Assembly (NCBI RefSeq): GCF_021495345.1 | Contig: NZ_CP099397.1 | Coordinates: 3,968,001 to 4,032,000 of the forward strand | Length of the DNA: 64,000 nt | Direction of reading: 5' to 3' | DNA from: Pseudomonas hydrolytica | GTDB lineage: Bacteria; Pseudomonadota; Gammaproteobacteria; Pseudomonadales; Pseudomonadaceae | Part shown: positions 38,728 through 47,971 of the stretch, piece by piece | Numbering within the stretch: position 1 is the first letter of the stretch | Layout of the letters: the number at the start of each line of letters is the position of its first letter | Notes under the pieces: model-generated | Databases searched by the model: none | The model's input: the letters and a program-made list of their open reading frames with translations, nothing else | What the model was told of the DNA's origin: nothing | Made by a program: the position numbers and the translations under genes

Positions 38728-39158
38728 AACCGCTTCAGCCGGCTCGCCTGTTCGATATATCGCGCATATCGCCTTACACCGCCGGGCGCTGCAGCGCAAC
38801 CAGAAGCGCTGCGGGGCGTCGGCGGCCATCCGTTAGCGGCCCCCATCCGGCGGGGCCGGCGCTGCCCATAACCTCAAGCGAACGCCCATGGATCGCCGTT
38901 TCGCTTGCCTTTGCGCATCCTTCCAGGCGGCCCTCCTGCCGCTGCAATCCGCCCCGCCACACCAGGTATGCGAGCAGAAAACTGACCAACAGGTCACTGT
39001 TGCAATCATGAGCTAGCTGTCTTTTTTTCTGAACCTTTCAAAAAATGTTTCGGTCCCACTTCTAGGCCATCGAGCAACGCCGGCGCCGTCCAGGCCCCGG
39101 ATAGACGCTCGTCGCGATGCGCCAGCCACGGATATCGTCGTTCATAGGAGTGTTTCAA
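38728..39158. other. 431-bp gene-free region before lptF-type operon
   Basis: Frames here are short and have no family features. The first 270 bp are GC-rich. From about 39010 the DNA turns AT-rich, with a T-run and the promoter-like sequence at 39031. An AGGAG at 39147 serves the following gene. Confidence 0.5.
39031..39058 (+). promoter_or_regulatory. possible AlgU (sigma-E type) promoter
   Basis: GAACCT, 17 bp, TCCCA, about 100 bp upstream of the lipoprotein pair. The AlgU pattern is GAACTT-N16/17-TCtgA, so both elements are one or two bases off. The homologous lptF operon of P. aeruginosa is AlgU-dependent, which makes the site plausible. Confidence 0.4.
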
Positions 39159-39572
39159 ATGGAGTTAGCCACCATGAAGACTCATACCGAGAAAACCCCG
39201 AACACCTCCCGCCACGGGATGAAACTGGCCGCCCTGGTCTTGGGCAGCAGCCTGGTGCTGGCAGGCTGTGCCGGTAATCCACCCAGCGAGCAGTACGCCG
39301 TCACCCAGTCCGCCGTGAATTCGGCGATCAGCGCCGGTGGCACCGAGTTCGCCGCCGTGGAGATGAAAGCGGCGCAGGACAAGCTCAAGCAGGCCGAACT
39401 GGCCATGCACGAGAAAGAGTATGACAAGGCTCGCCGCCTGGCCGAACAGGCCGAGTGGGACGCCCGGGTCGCCGAACGCAAGGCCCAGGCGGCGAAAGCC
39501 GAGCAGGCTCTGCAGGACGCCCGCCAGGGTGTCCAGGACCTGCGCGAGGAAGGCATGCGCAACGCTCAGTGA
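39159..39572 (+). CDS. DUF4398 lipoprotein
   Basis: A 137-residue lipoprotein. A leader with MKTHTEKTPNTSRHGMK precedes the signal GSSLVLAGC (lipid Cys near 40). The mature part is a single long alpha-helical region (EFAAVEMKAAQDKLKQAELA and the charged repeat after it) typical of DUF4398. It is the partner of the OmpA-like gene 46 bp downstream, as in the PA3691-PA3692 pair of P. aeruginosa. The ATG at 39159 follows AGGAG; an ATG at 39174 would remove five residues. Confidence 0.82.
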   Translation: MELATMKTHTEKTPNTSRHGMKLAALVLGSSLVLAGCAGNPPSEQYAVTQSAVNSAISAGGTEFAAVEMKAAQDKLKQAELAMHEKEYDKARRLAEQAEWDARVAERKAQAAKAEQALQDARQGVQDLREEGMRNAQ

Positions 39573-39618
39573 GCGTCATGTCACCTACTCATTCGCTGAC
39601 AGATAAGGATGAATCGCC

Positions 39619-40404
39619 ATGCGTAAACACGTGATGATCCCCGCCCTTCTGGCCCTGAGCGTCGGCCTGGCCGCCTGCTCGCACCAGCCCAATGCCAATC
39701 TGGAATCGGCTCGCAACAACTTCTCCACGCTGCAAAGCGACCCGCAGTCGAACAAGCTGGCGGCGCTGGAAACCAAGGAAGCCCAGGAATGGCTGAACAA
39801 GGCCGACAAGGCCTACATGGAGCGTGACGACGAGAAGAAGGTCGACCAGCTGGCCTACCTGACCAACCAGCGCGTCGAGGTGGCCAAGCAGACCATCGCC
39901 CTGCGCGCCGCCGAGAACGAGCTGAAGAACACCTCGGCGCAACGCGCCAAGGCACTGCTCGATGCCCGCGACGCGCAGATCCGCAAGCTGCAGGACAGCC
40001 TCAACGCCAAGCAGACCGAGCGCGGCACCCTGGTGACCTTCGGTGACGTGCTGTTCGACTTCAACAAGGCCGAACTCAAGAGCAGCGCGCTGCCCAACGT
40101 CACGCAACTGGCGCGCTTCCTCCAGGAAAATCCCGAGCGTCAGGTGATCGTCGAGGGCTACACCGACAGCGTCGGCTCGGCCAGCTACAACCAGGGCCTG
40201 TCCGAGCGCCGCGCCGAGTCCGTACGCCGCGCACTGATCCGTGCCGGTGTCGAGCCGACTCGTATCGTCGCCCAGGGCTACGGCAAGGAGTATCCGGTAG
40301 CGGACAACTCCAGCGACTCGGGCCGCGCGCAGAACCGTCGGGTGGAGGTGACCATCTCCAACGACAACCAGCCGGTGGCACCGCGCTCCTCGGCCGGCGC
40401 CTGA
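39619..40404 (+). CDS. lptF: OmpA-family lipoprotein LptF
   Basis: A 261-residue lipoprotein (signal LLALSVGLAAC). A DUF4398-like helical part (about 25-125) is followed by an OmpA peptidoglycan-binding domain (about 135-245) with VLFDFNKAELKSSALPNV, VIVEGYTDSVGSASYNQGLSE and the QNRRVEV end. It tethers the outer membrane to peptidoglycan. In P. aeruginosa lptF is induced by AlgU and osmotic stress and aids survival in harsh conditions. It is followed by a strong terminator. Confidence 0.88.
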   Translation: MRKHVMIPALLALSVGLAACSHQPNANLESARNNFSTLQSDPQSNKLAALETKEAQEWLNKADKAYMERDDEKKVDQLAYLTNQRVEVAKQTIALRAAENELKNTSAQRAKALLDARDAQIRKLQDSLNAKQTERGTLVTFGDVLFDFNKAELKSSALPNVTQLARFLQENPERQVIVEGYTDSVGSASYNQGLSERRAESVRRALIRAGVEPTRIVAQGYGKEYPVADNSSDSGRAQNRRVEVTISNDNQPVAPRSSAGA

Positions 40405-40420
40405 TCGCAGCGCTGCAATG

Positions 40421-40452
40421 AAGAAACCCGCCTGATGGCGGGTTTCTTTTTT
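40421..40452. terminator. bidirectional intrinsic terminator
   Basis: AAGAAACCCGCC-TGAT-GGCGGGTTTCTT plus T-run; 12-bp stem. It lies between lptF and the convergent minus-strand gene. Confidence 0.92.
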
Positions 40453-40479
40453 AGGTGCGCACGACGCAAGCGCGTGGCC

Positions 40480-40803
40480 TTACTGCTCCAGCTGCGGCGT
40501 TTCCTGACCCAGGCAGCGCACGGCCTGTTTCTTGTTGTCCACCAGCACGCCGGTCAGCCCTTTCTGCTGCATGTCGAACAGCACCAGCACGCCATCGATG
40601 CATTGCGCCACCTGGTTGGCCGGTTTCAGCGAAACCTTGTAGTCCTCGCCGGGAATGGTCTTGAGCATGGTGAAATCGGACAGCAGCAAGGCATCTTCCG
40701 GTTTGGCGAAGTGCAGGTAGCCGTAATACCAGAGCACACCGATGGTGCCGACGATGCTGGCGATGCCGGTGAGGATCAGGGGAATGGGGTCACGTTCGGT
40801 CAT
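40480..40803 (-). CDS. small membrane-anchored protein of unknown function
   Basis: A 107-residue protein with one N-terminal membrane helix (IPLILTGIASIVGTIGVLWYYGYL) and a soluble tail with two Cys (VAQCIDGVLVLFDMQQ, AVRCLGQE) that could pair. The tail looks periplasmic by orientation of charges. The ATG overlaps the upstream gene's stop (ATGA), so it is translationally coupled to the hydrolase lipoprotein gene. No family recognised. Confidence 0.7.
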   Translation of the reverse strand: MTERDPIPLILTGIASIVGTIGVLWYYGYLHFAKPEDALLLSDFTMLKTIPGEDYKVSLKPANQVAQCIDGVLVLFDMQQKGLTGVLVDNKKQAVRCLGQETPQLEQ

Positions 40804-41693
40804 TGCGGACTCTCAGTTGCGGATTCGTTGGCCGCCCCCTGGCGCTGGACGAAGGCCAGGGGCGCACTGACGAACTCCAGCATAAGCTGGCGCCAGGCTG
40901 GCTCGGCGAAGGTTTGCACGTGCCCGCCACGGGTCGCCTTAAAGGCTCGCGGCGGGCGCGCAGCTTGATACAAACGGCGGCCATTGGACAGGGGTACCAC
41001 GGCGTCGTCAACACTGTGGTAGATCAGCAGCGGCAGCCCCTCGAGCCCGGCGATGCCGTGGATGGCGCTGTCGCCGTCCGGCACCAGCCAGGACAGCGGC
41101 ACCTGCAGCGGCCAGGTCAGCCAGGAGCTGCTCAGGGCATGCCGGGCGACGCTGCGATAGCTGGCCGGCACGCCATCGAGCACCATGGACTGCAAGGCCT
41201 CGCGACGCTGCGGGTGCTGCGCCAGGTAGTGCACCGCCAGCGCACCGCCGAGGCTCTGGCCGAGCAGGATCAGCGGTTTGCCCTGCACCTCGGGGGCCTG
41301 CTCGAGCCAGGCGAAGGCGGCATCGATGTCCTGGTACACCGCCGGCAGACTGGGCTTGCCCTCGGACAACCCATAACCGCGGTAGTCCAGCATCAGCACC
41401 TGATAACCCTGTTCCGGCAACCAGTAGGCGCCGCCCAGGTGCCAGGCCAGGTTGCCGCCGTTGCCATGCAGGTGCAGCACCGTGCCTTTCAGCTCCACCC
41501 CCGGCTTGGCCGGCAACCACCAGGCATGCAGACGGGTGCCATCGGCGGCCCGCAGGTCGATGTCGCGGTACTCCAGCCCGGCCCGCTCGGGGGTGAAGGG
41601 CAAGCCCGGCTCGGGGTAGAACAGCAGGCCGCTGCAGCCGCCCAGCCACAGGCTGACGATCAGCAACGTGACGGCGCGCAGCTTACTTGCCAC
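40800..41693 (-). CDS. alpha/beta hydrolase lipoprotein
   Basis: A 297-residue lipoprotein (signal [16 protein letters not shown]) of the BEM46/YfhR-like hydrolase group. It shows [18 protein letters not shown] (oxyanion site), [10 protein letters not shown], the nucleophile elbow [12 protein letters not shown] with Ser, an Asp in [10 protein letters not shown] and a His in RGGHVQTF. A peptidase, esterase or thioesterase role is possible. The GTG at 41693, with GAGG upstream, puts the signal peptide at the N-terminus. It overlaps the AIM24-like gene by 11 bases. Confidence 0.82.
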   Translation of the reverse strand: MASKLRAVTLLIVSLWLGGCSGLLFYPEPGLPFTPERAGLEYRDIDLRAADGTRLHAWWLPAKPGVELKGTVLHLHGNGGNLAWHLGGAYWLPEQGYQVLMLDYRGYGLSEGKPSLPAVYQDIDAAFAWLEQAPEVQGKPLILLGQSLGGALAVHYLAQHPQRREALQSMVLDGVPASYRSVARHALSSSWLTWPLQVPLSWLVPDGDSAIHGIAGLEGLPLLIYHSVDDAVVPLSNGRRLYQAARPPRAFKATRGGHVQTFAEPAWRQLMLEFVSAPLAFVQRQGAANESATESPQ

Positions 41694-42429
41694 CGGCACG
41701 CACCTCTTCGCGGGCCTGGACGGTCGCGGCATACACCCGCTCGGCCAGGCGCGAGAACGGCAGGCTCTGGATCCATACCGTGCCGGTGCCCTTGAGCGTG
41801 GTCAGCAGCAGCCCCTCACCGCCGAACAGCATGCTCTTGAGGCCGCCAGCCAGGGCGATGTCGTAGTCGATACCGCTGCTGAAGGCCACCAGGCAACCGG
41901 TGTCCAGGCGCAGGGTCTCGTTGTTCAGCTCCTTGCGGATCACCGTGCCGCCGGCATGCACGAAGGCCAGGCCGTCGCCTTCGAGTTTCTGCAGGATGAA
42001 ACCCTCGCCACCGAAGAAGCCGGCACCGATGCGCTTGGCGAAGCTGATGCCGATGCTGGTGCCATGAGCGGCGCAGAGAAAGGCATCCTTCTGGCAGATC
42101 AGCCGTCCGCCGACCTGCGCCAGGTCGATGGGCACCACGGTGCCGGGATAGGGCGCGGCGAAGGCGACCCGCGCCTGGGTCTTCCCGCCATTGCTGAAAT
42201 GGGTCATGAACAGCGATTCGCCGGTAAGCATGCGCTTGCCGGCGCTCCACAGCTTGCCCAGCAGACCGCTGGAGGAGCCGTCGCCCATGCGCGTTTCGAA
42301 ACGCACGCCGTCGGTCATGTAGTTCATCGCCCCAGCCTCGGCGATCACCGTCTCGCCGGGGTCGAGGACGATCTCTACCGATTGCGCCGAGGCGCCGAGG
42401 ATTTCGTAGTCGAGTTGATGGCTGGGCAC
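41683..42429 (-). CDS. AIM24/TIGR00266 family protein
   Basis: A 248-residue beta-rich protein of the AIM24/YwiB-like group. Segments include [43 protein letters not shown] and [22 protein letters not shown], in which the repeated GGEG(F/L) marks the trimeric beta-helix fold. Function in bacteria is unknown; the yeast homologue is mitochondrial. The GTG at 42429 has GGAG eight bases upstream; the longer GTG at 42453 has none. It is followed by the hydrolase lipoprotein gene in an overlap. Confidence 0.85.
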   Translation of the reverse strand: MPSHQLDYEILGASAQSVEIVLDPGETVIAEAGAMNYMTDGVRFETRMGDGSSSGLLGKLWSAGKRMLTGESLFMTHFSNGGKTQARVAFAAPYPGTVVPIDLAQVGGRLICQKDAFLCAAHGTSIGISFAKRIGAGFFGGEGFILQKLEGDGLAFVHAGGTVIRKELNNETLRLDTGCLVAFSSGIDYDIALAGGLKSMLFGGEGLLLTTLKGTGTVWIQSLPFSRLAERVYAATVQAREEVRAGGK

Positions 42430-42481
42430 GGGCTGGTCTCCGGGATGGGCCACGGCGGGGTAGGCCTGGCGCTGAACCAGT

Positions 42482-42501
42482 GGTGCGCACGGCGCACCCT
42501 A
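42482..42501. repeat. 20-bp dispersed hairpin repeat, copy 2
   Basis: GGTGCGCACGGCGCACCCTA, the exact reverse complement of 30797-30816. It falls in the 80-bp gap between the MATCAP-like gene and the AIM24-like gene. The GGTGCGC-ACG-GCGCACC core can form a hairpin in the operon mRNA. Confidence 0.75.
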
Positions 42502-42509
42502 CGGCGGCT

Positions 42510-43799
42510 CTAGAGGATATTGGCGTAGTCGGCTTCGATGCGGTCCAGGCTCAGATGGTTGAGGAAGTTGGAGAAGCACATCCAGGCCGACAGCGCGTTC
42601 ATGTCCTGGAACTGCGGCGGCAGGTACTTGGGCGGCAGCACCAGGCCCTCGTCCACCAGCTTGCGCAGGGTGCGCATGTCTTCCAGGGTGGTCTTGCCGC
42701 AGAACAGCAGCGGGATCTGCTCCAGCTTGCCCTTGCGCACCGCCAGCTGGATGTAGTTGTAGATGAGGATGAAACCCTTGAGGTACGACAGGTCCTTGGT
42801 GAATGGCAGGCCATTGGGCAGCGAGCCGCGAAACACCCGGCTGGCGTTGCTGTAGCCGCCTTCCAGGCCATAGCCCTGCTCGCGGAAGAACTCGAACACC
42901 TCGAGGAAATCCGCCCCCTCCTCAGCCATGTGGATGGCGCGGGTGCGGTTGGTCAGCTTGCGCAGACGGGTCGGATAGGAGGCGAAGGCGATCACTTCCA
43001 TCAGGATCGCCAGGCCTTCCTGGGTCACGGTGGACGAGGGTGGGCCCTTGGCCAGGAAGGTGCAGATCGGCTGGTTCAGCCCGTTGAGCGTGGTGCCCAC
43101 ATGCACCAGGCCCTCGTGCACTTCCAGCGCCTTGACGTCGCGCTCGTTGAAGCGCGCGTCGCTGCGAATCTTGATGTAGTCGGCGCCCGCCGCGGCGTCG
43201 GCGAGGATGCCGTCGGACTCGAACACGCGGATGGTGTCATCGCCGAACACCCCGGCCAGACGCTGCTGCAGGATGTTCACCGCATCACTGGCGCCGAGGA
43301 TCTTGGGCTCGTCTTCCAGATCGCCGCGGGCGGCGATGTTGTTGAGGTAGTCCGAGAGCATCAGGCCGAGATCGGCCAGGGTCGGGTCACCGGCATGGAA
43401 GGCATCGGAGGCCGCGCCGTAGAGCTCCTGGCTGATCAGGCCGAAGTCCTCGGTGCCGCGCGCCTCGAGCATGCGGATGACCATGCGGTATTCCTTGCAC
43501 ATGCGCCGCATGATCTGCCCGACCGGGTTGAACTGGCCGAGCTGGCGGGTGATGTCGCGCTCGATGTTCTGGAACTCGAGCTTCTTCGCTTGCGCGTCGA
43601 AGGCCAGCGGCCGGCTCAGGTAGTAGTCGCGGTCCACCGCCGGCGGCTGCTTGCCCTTGGCCTTGAGAAAGGCGTCGCGGATGCCGTCGTCCCACTTCAC
43701 CGCATCGAGCACGCGAATGGGGTTCTGCGCCTCGACGATGCGGTCGCTCAGGGCACGGATACAGAGCTGATAGTCGTCCAGTTTCTGCTGGCTGTTCAT
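42510..43799 (-). CDS. DUF1704/MATCAP-like metallopeptidase (QEGLA motif protein)
   Basis: A 429-residue protein of the family once called flavohemoglobin expression-modulating QEGLA motif protein. It has the HExxxH zinc motif in EVHEGLVHVGTT, the STVTQEGLAILMEV motif, and a helical C-terminal region ending LDRIEADYANIL. Eukaryotic members (MATCAP) are tyrosine/glutamate carboxypeptidases that trim tubulin; the bacterial substrate is unknown. It has no signal peptide. It begins eight bases after an upstream lipoprotein gene, with AGGAA between. Confidence 0.85.
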   Translation of the reverse strand: MNSQQKLDDYQLCIRALSDRIVEAQNPIRVLDAVKWDDGIRDAFLKAKGKQPPAVDRDYYLSRPLAFDAQAKKLEFQNIERDITRQLGQFNPVGQIMRRMCKEYRMVIRMLEARGTEDFGLISQELYGAASDAFHAGDPTLADLGLMLSDYLNNIAARGDLEDEPKILGASDAVNILQQRLAGVFGDDTIRVFESDGILADAAAGADYIKIRSDARFNERDVKALEVHEGLVHVGTTLNGLNQPICTFLAKGPPSSTVTQEGLAILMEVIAFASYPTRLRKLTNRTRAIHMAEEGADFLEVFEFFREQGYGLEGGYSNASRVFRGSLPNGLPFTKDLSYLKGFILIYNYIQLAVRKGKLEQIPLLFCGKTTLEDMRTLRKLVDEGLVLPPKYLPPQFQDMNALSAWMCFSNFLNHLSLDRIEADYANIL

Positions 43800-43807
43800 G
43801 GCAGTTC

Positions 43808-44359
43808 CTACTCGGCGGCCCGCTGATAGCGCGCCACCTCGACGAACAGGTCGGCGTTGGCCGGGTCGTCAAGATAGGCGAATACCTTGTCCAGCGGGCT
43901 GGTGATGAGTGCGCCGTCACCTTCGGGCATGTCGACGGTTTCGCCCTCCAGCAGGCCCTTTTCCATGTCCTGCAGGATGCGCTCGCTGTCGAGGTTGTAC
44001 AGCACCAGTTCGTTGCTCTTGGTCAGCTCGAAACCGGCGATGGCGAAGTTGGCGCCCAGGCTCTTCGGCAGACCGGCCGACAGGTACCAGCGGCGGCCAT
44101 GATGGGCCACGGTGAAACCGAACTCCTCGAGGCTGTCGAGGTTGTCCGGGCTGCCTTCGTAGACGCGCGCCTGGTACAGGTTGGAGCCGGCACGGGTGAT
44201 TTCCAGATAGAGCTGATCGCCCCACTCGTCCTGGCGGGTCCATTCGCCCAGCAGCGGAATCGGCGCGGCTTCGTTGGCCGGGATCGGGTCCTTGAAAGTA
44301 ACCAGACAACCACTCAACAGCAGGAAGGACAAGGCGACCAGTACGCGCCAGGCTTTCAT
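43808..44359 (-). CDS. hypothetical lipoprotein
   Basis: A 183-residue lipoprotein (signal LVALSFLLLSGC, Cys18). The mature protein is beta-rich, with LGEWTRQDEWGDQLYLEITRAG, GFTVAHHGRRWYLSAG and FAIAGFELTKSNELVLYNLDS, which resembles a lipocalin-like or META-like small barrel but I cannot name the family. It is directly upstream of the MATCAP-like gene (8-bp gap), so the two are likely co-transcribed. The start has AGGAG upstream. Confidence 0.75.
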   Translation of the reverse strand: MKAWRVLVALSFLLLSGCLVTFKDPIPANEAAPIPLLGEWTRQDEWGDQLYLEITRAGSNLYQARVYEGSPDNLDSLEEFGFTVAHHGRRWYLSAGLPKSLGANFAIAGFELTKSNELVLYNLDSERILQDMEKGLLEGETVDMPEGDGALITSPLDKVFAYLDDPANADLFVEVARYQRAAE

Positions 44360-44402
44360 TTCGCTCTCCTTGTGAAGACCGCTCGGCGGCGTAGCCGGCG
44401 GT

Positions 44403-45116
44403 TTACAACCCCAGAACCAGGTTCATGTAGCGTTTAAGGATGGCCAGCATTCCCTCGCTGTCCAGGTGCTCGACACCGTCCAGCAGGCCCTGATACTCCA
44501 TCCGCACGATGGCGGCCGTCAACAGCACGGCATCCTGCTCCGGTTGGCGTGAGCCGAGCACCTCGAAGAAGTGGGTGACGCCCTGCTGCAGGATCTGCCG
44601 ATGGGCGCGTACCAGGTCGCGCAGACGCGGATTGAGCAGCGCCTCCTGCTGGAAGGCCTGCTCGGCGATCAGGTGATCGCGGCGCTCGCGCAACTGCCGC
44701 TGCACGTACTGCACCGCCAGCCCGGCGATCTCGTCGGCCAGTTGCCGGCGCGCGGCCTCGCTGCCGTCGAGACGCCCCACCAGTTCTTCCAGCAGGCCCT
44801 GGGTGCTGGCCCAGAAGGCCGCCATGTGCGCGGCGCTGCGCTCGACGAACTGGGCGAAGGTATCGGTGATCAGGTCATCGATATCCTTGAAGTAGTAGGT
44901 GGTGGCCGACAGCGGCACCTGCGCCTCGGCTGCCACGGCGCGATGGCGCACGGCGCGCACGCCCTCACGCACGATGATGCGCATGGCGGCGTCGAGGATC
45001 GCCTGGCGACGCTGCTCGCTGCCCTGACGGCTGGCCTTGCGGCCCTGATACTGGACGCTTTCGGCGACGGCGGTGGCCGCCTGGGTGGCATTCGGAGAGG
45101 CAGGCACGGAAGTCAC
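44403..45116 (-). CDS. TetR family transcriptional regulator
   Basis: A 237-residue regulator. After a polar lead of about 35 residues, the TetR helix-turn-helix spans about 36-85 (ILDAAMRIIVREGVRAVRHR, VPLSATTYYFKDIDDLITD). The C-terminal domain is helical and resembles regulators found beside lysS in other pseudomonads. The start is a GTG at 45116; no ATG precedes the domain. Its target is unknown; the lipoprotein-MATCAP genes 43 bp downstream are the nearest candidates. Confidence 0.85.
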   Translation of the reverse strand: MTSVPASPNATQAATAVAESVQYQGRKASRQGSEQRRQAILDAAMRIIVREGVRAVRHRAVAAEAQVPLSATTYYFKDIDDLITDTFAQFVERSAAHMAAFWASTQGLLEELVGRLDGSEAARRQLADEIAGLAVQYVQRQLRERRDHLIAEQAFQQEALLNPRLRDLVRAHRQILQQGVTHFFEVLGSRQPEQDAVLLTAAIVRMEYQGLLDGVEHLDSEGMLAILKRYMNLVLGL

Positions 45117-45250
45117 GGCAGGTCGATCCTCTACGTTCGGGTCATGGCAGGGAGAGTAATGGGTTCACCGCTCCACCAAAAGCGTCCAGCACCATGAATG
45201 TTGCGCAGCGAAGGCTGCCGGCGCGCTTGGGCATCCTGCGCCCAGTCAGC

Positions 45251-45275
45251 AAAAAGCCGCCCGAGGGCGGCTTTT
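45251..45275 (-). terminator. terminator of lysS
   Basis: AAAAGCCGCCC-GA-GGGCGGCTTTT with further T on the minus strand, 11 bp after lysS. It is symmetrical but no plus-strand gene precedes it. Confidence 0.88.
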
Positions 45276-45285
45276 CTGTCTGGCA

Positions 45286-46803
45286 TCAGGCCTGCGGACG
45301 CATGTGCGGGAACAGGATGACGTCGCGGATCGACGGCGAGTTGGTCAGCAGCATCACCAGACGGTCGATGCCGATGCCCTCACCGGCGGTGGGCGGCATG
45401 CCGTATTCCAGGGCGCGCACGAAGTCGGCGTCGAAGTGCATGGCCTCGTCGTCGCCGGCGTCCTTCTCGGCCACCTGGGCGTGGAAACGCTCGGCCTGAT
45501 CCTCGGCGTCATTGAGCTCGGAATAGGCGTTGGCGATCTCGCGGCCGCCGATGAACAGCTCGAAGCGGTCGGTGACGGCCGGGTTCTGGTCGTTGCGACG
45601 CGCCAGCGGCGAGACCTCGAAGGGGTACTCGGTGATGAAGTGCGGCTGCTCCAGCTTGCTCTCCACCAGCTCCTCGAAAATCATCACCTGCAGCTTGCCC
45701 AGGCCTTCGTGGCCAAGCACCTTGGCGCCGGCCTTCTTGGCGATGGCGCGGGCCTTGTCGACGTCATTGAGGTCGGCTTCGCTGATGTCCGGGTTGTACT
45801 TGAGGATGGAGTCGTACACCGACAGGCGCACGAAGGGCTCGCCGAAATGGAACACCTTGTCGCCGTAGGGCACGTCGGTGGTGCCCAGCACCGCCAGGGC
45901 CAGCTCGCGGAACAGCTCCTCGGTCAGGTCCATGTTGTCGCGGTAGTCGGCGTAGGCCTGGTAGAACTCGAGCATGGTGAACTCGGGGTTGTGCCGGGTC
46001 GAGACGCCTTCGTTACGGAAGTTGCGGTTGATCTCGAACACTTTTTCAAAACCACCAACAACAAGCCGCTTGAGGTACAGCTCCGGGGCGATGCGCAGGA
46101 ACATCTGCATGTCCAGGGCGTTGTGATGGGTCTCGAAGGGCTTGGCCGCCGCGCCGCCGGGAATGGTCTGCAGCATCGGGGTTTCCACTTCGAGGAAGCC
46201 GCGCTCGTTGAGGAAACGGCGGATGTGCGCGATCACCTGCGAACGTACGCGGAAGGTGTGGCGGGTTTCCTCGTTGACGATCAGGTCGACGTAACGCTGA
46301 CGGTAGCGCTGCTCGGTGTCGGTCAGGCCGTGGTGCTTGTCCGGCAGCGGGCGCAGCGACTTGGTCAGCAGGCGCACGCTGGTCATGTTCACGTACAGGT
46401 CGCCCTTGCCGGAACGCGCCAGGGTGCCTTCGGCGGCGATGATGTCGCCCAGGTCCCAGGTCTTGATCGCTTCCAGGGTTTCGGCCGGCAGGCCCTTGCG
46501 GTCAACGTACACCTGCAGGCGCCCGGAGGTGTCCTGCAGGACCATGAAGGCGCCGCGGTTGAGCATGATGCGTCCGGCGATCTTGACCGGGATGGCAGCG
46601 GCCTCCAGCTCTTCCTTGCTCTTGCCCTCGTACTGTTTCTGCAGCTCGCCGCACAGGCTGTCGCGACGGAAATCGTTGGGGAAGGCAATGCCCTGCTCAC
46701 GCACGGCGGCAAGCTTTTCCTTGCGCTGGGCGATCAGCTTGTTTTCTTCGTGCTGACGCTCTTCGTGGCTGAGGCTGGGCTGGTCGAGTTGTTGGTCGCT
46801 CAT
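45286..46803 (-). CDS. lysS: lysyl-tRNA synthetase, class II
   Basis: A 505-residue class II synthetase that charges tRNA(Lys). An OB-fold anticodon-binding domain (about 60-160, with [21 protein letters not shown]) precedes the catalytic core: motif 2 [20 protein letters not shown] and motif 3 [16 protein letters not shown]. The ATG at 46803 begins [20 protein letters not shown], the usual start. It is the second gene of the prfB-lysS pair, 72 bp after prfB. Confidence 0.97.
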   Translation of the reverse strand: MSDQQLDQPSLSHEERQHEENKLIAQRKEKLAAVREQGIAFPNDFRRDSLCGELQKQYEGKSKEELEAAAIPVKIAGRIMLNRGAFMVLQDTSGRLQVYVDRKGLPAETLEAIKTWDLGDIIAAEGTLARSGKGDLYVNMTSVRLLTKSLRPLPDKHHGLTDTEQRYRQRYVDLIVNEETRHTFRVRSQVIAHIRRFLNERGFLEVETPMLQTIPGGAAAKPFETHHNALDMQMFLRIAPELYLKRLVVGGFEKVFEINRNFRNEGVSTRHNPEFTMLEFYQAYADYRDNMDLTEELFRELALAVLGTTDVPYGDKVFHFGEPFVRLSVYDSILKYNPDISEADLNDVDKARAIAKKAGAKVLGHEGLGKLQVMIFEELVESKLEQPHFITEYPFEVSPLARRNDQNPAVTDRFELFIGGREIANAYSELNDAEDQAERFHAQVAEKDAGDDEAMHFDADFVRALEYGMPPTAGEGIGIDRLVMLLTNSPSIRDVILFPHMRPQA

Positions 46804-46843
46804 GGTCGTTATCTGCCTGACGCGTAAATGCAAATGGGGTTTG

Positions 46844-46865
46844 GTAGGAGCCGGCGGACTCCTAC
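46844..46865. repeat. GTAGGAG hairpin between prfB and lysS
   Basis: GTAGGAG-CCGGCGGA-CTCCTAC, a 7-bp perfect stem with an 8-nt loop, in the prfB-lysS intercistronic space. The GTAGGAGC end resembles the core of common Pseudomonas REP elements. There is no T-run, so read-through into lysS is expected. Confidence 0.5.
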
Positions 46866-46875
46866 AGGGTAAGGG

Positions 46876-47971
46876 TTACAGGCCCTGTTTCAGGCTAGCC
46901 TCGAGGTAGCCGTCGAGGTCGCCATCGAGGACCTTCTGGCAGTCGCTACGCTCGACACCGGTACGCAGGTCCTTGATGCGCGAGTCATCGAGCACGTAGG
47001 AGCGGATCTGATGCCCCCAGCCGATATCCGACTTGGAGTCTTCCAGCGCCTGCGAGGCGGCGTTGCGCTTCTGCATTTCCAGCTCGTACAACTTGGCCCG
47101 CAGCATCTTCATCGCGGTGTCCTTGTTGGCGTGCTGGGAACGTTCGTTCTGGCAGGCGACCACGGTGTTGGTCGGCACGTGGGTGATACGCACCGCCGAA
47201 TCGGTGGTGTTGACGTGCTGACCACCGGCGCCGGAGGAGCGGTAGGTGTCGATGCGCAGGTCGGCCGGGTTGATCTCGATCTCCACCTTGTCGTCGATCT
47301 CGGGGGACACGAACACCGCCGAGAACGAGGTGTGGCGACGGGCGCCGGAGTCGAACGGACTCTTGCGCACCAGGCGGTGCACGCCGATCTCGGTGCGCAG
47401 CCAGCCGAAGGCGTACTCGCCCTTGATGTGCACGGTGGCGCCCTTGATGCCGGCGACTTCACCTTCGGACAGCTCGATAATGGTGGCGTCGAAGCCACGC
47501 TTGTCGGCCCAGCGCAGGTACATGCGCAGCAGGATGTTGGCCCAGTCCTGCGCTTCGGTACCACCGGAGCCGGCCTGGATGTCCAAGTAGCAGTTGTTCG
47601 GGTCCATCTCGCCGCTGAACATGCGGCGGAACTCCAGCTTCTCGAGGATCTCGCGCAGGCGCTCGACTTCGGCGACGATGTCGTTCACCGCACCTTCGTC
47701 GTTCTCTTCGGCGGCCATTTCCAGCAGGTCCCTGGAATCGGCCAGGCTGCCGGTGAGGTCGTCGATGGTTTCGACGATCTGCGCCAGCATGGCGCGCTCG
47801 CGGCCCAGGGCTTGGGCATACTCGGGCTTGTTCCAGACGCTGGCGTCTTCCAGCTCGCGGTTTACTTCGACCAAACGATCATGCTTGTGATCGTAGTCAA
47901 AGATACCCCCGAATTGACTGGGTACGTTCGGACAGGTCCTTGATGCTGTTGAGGATCGGATTGATTTCCAT
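46876..47971 (-). CDS. prfB: peptide chain release factor 2 (programmed +1 frameshift)
   Basis: RF2, which reads UAA and UGA. Translation starts at the ATG at 47971 ([20 protein letters not shown], then RGYL) and meets an in-frame TGA at codon 25. A +1 shift at CTT-T gives the second frame ([16 protein letters not shown] onward) for a 364-residue product. The tripeptide anticodon SPF (VRKSPFDSG) and the GGQ motif ([15 protein letters not shown]) are intact. Joined segments on the minus strand are 47971-47900 and 47898-46876. The internal stop is the normal autoregulation of RF2, not a mutation. Confidence 0.97.
47896..47911 (-). promoter_or_regulatory. RF2 programmed frameshift site
   Basis: CGGGGGTATCTTTGAC on the minus strand: a GGGGG Shine-Dalgarno-like element, 3 nt, the CTT slippery codon and the UGA stop with a following C. 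It matches the E. coli site (AGGGGGTATCTTTGAC) at all but the first base. Confidence 0.95.

Noticed and set aside
38774..38989. 71-codon minus-strand frame in the gap before the lptF pair
   Set aside because: It has no family likeness, no ribosome binding site and ordinary shadow-like composition.
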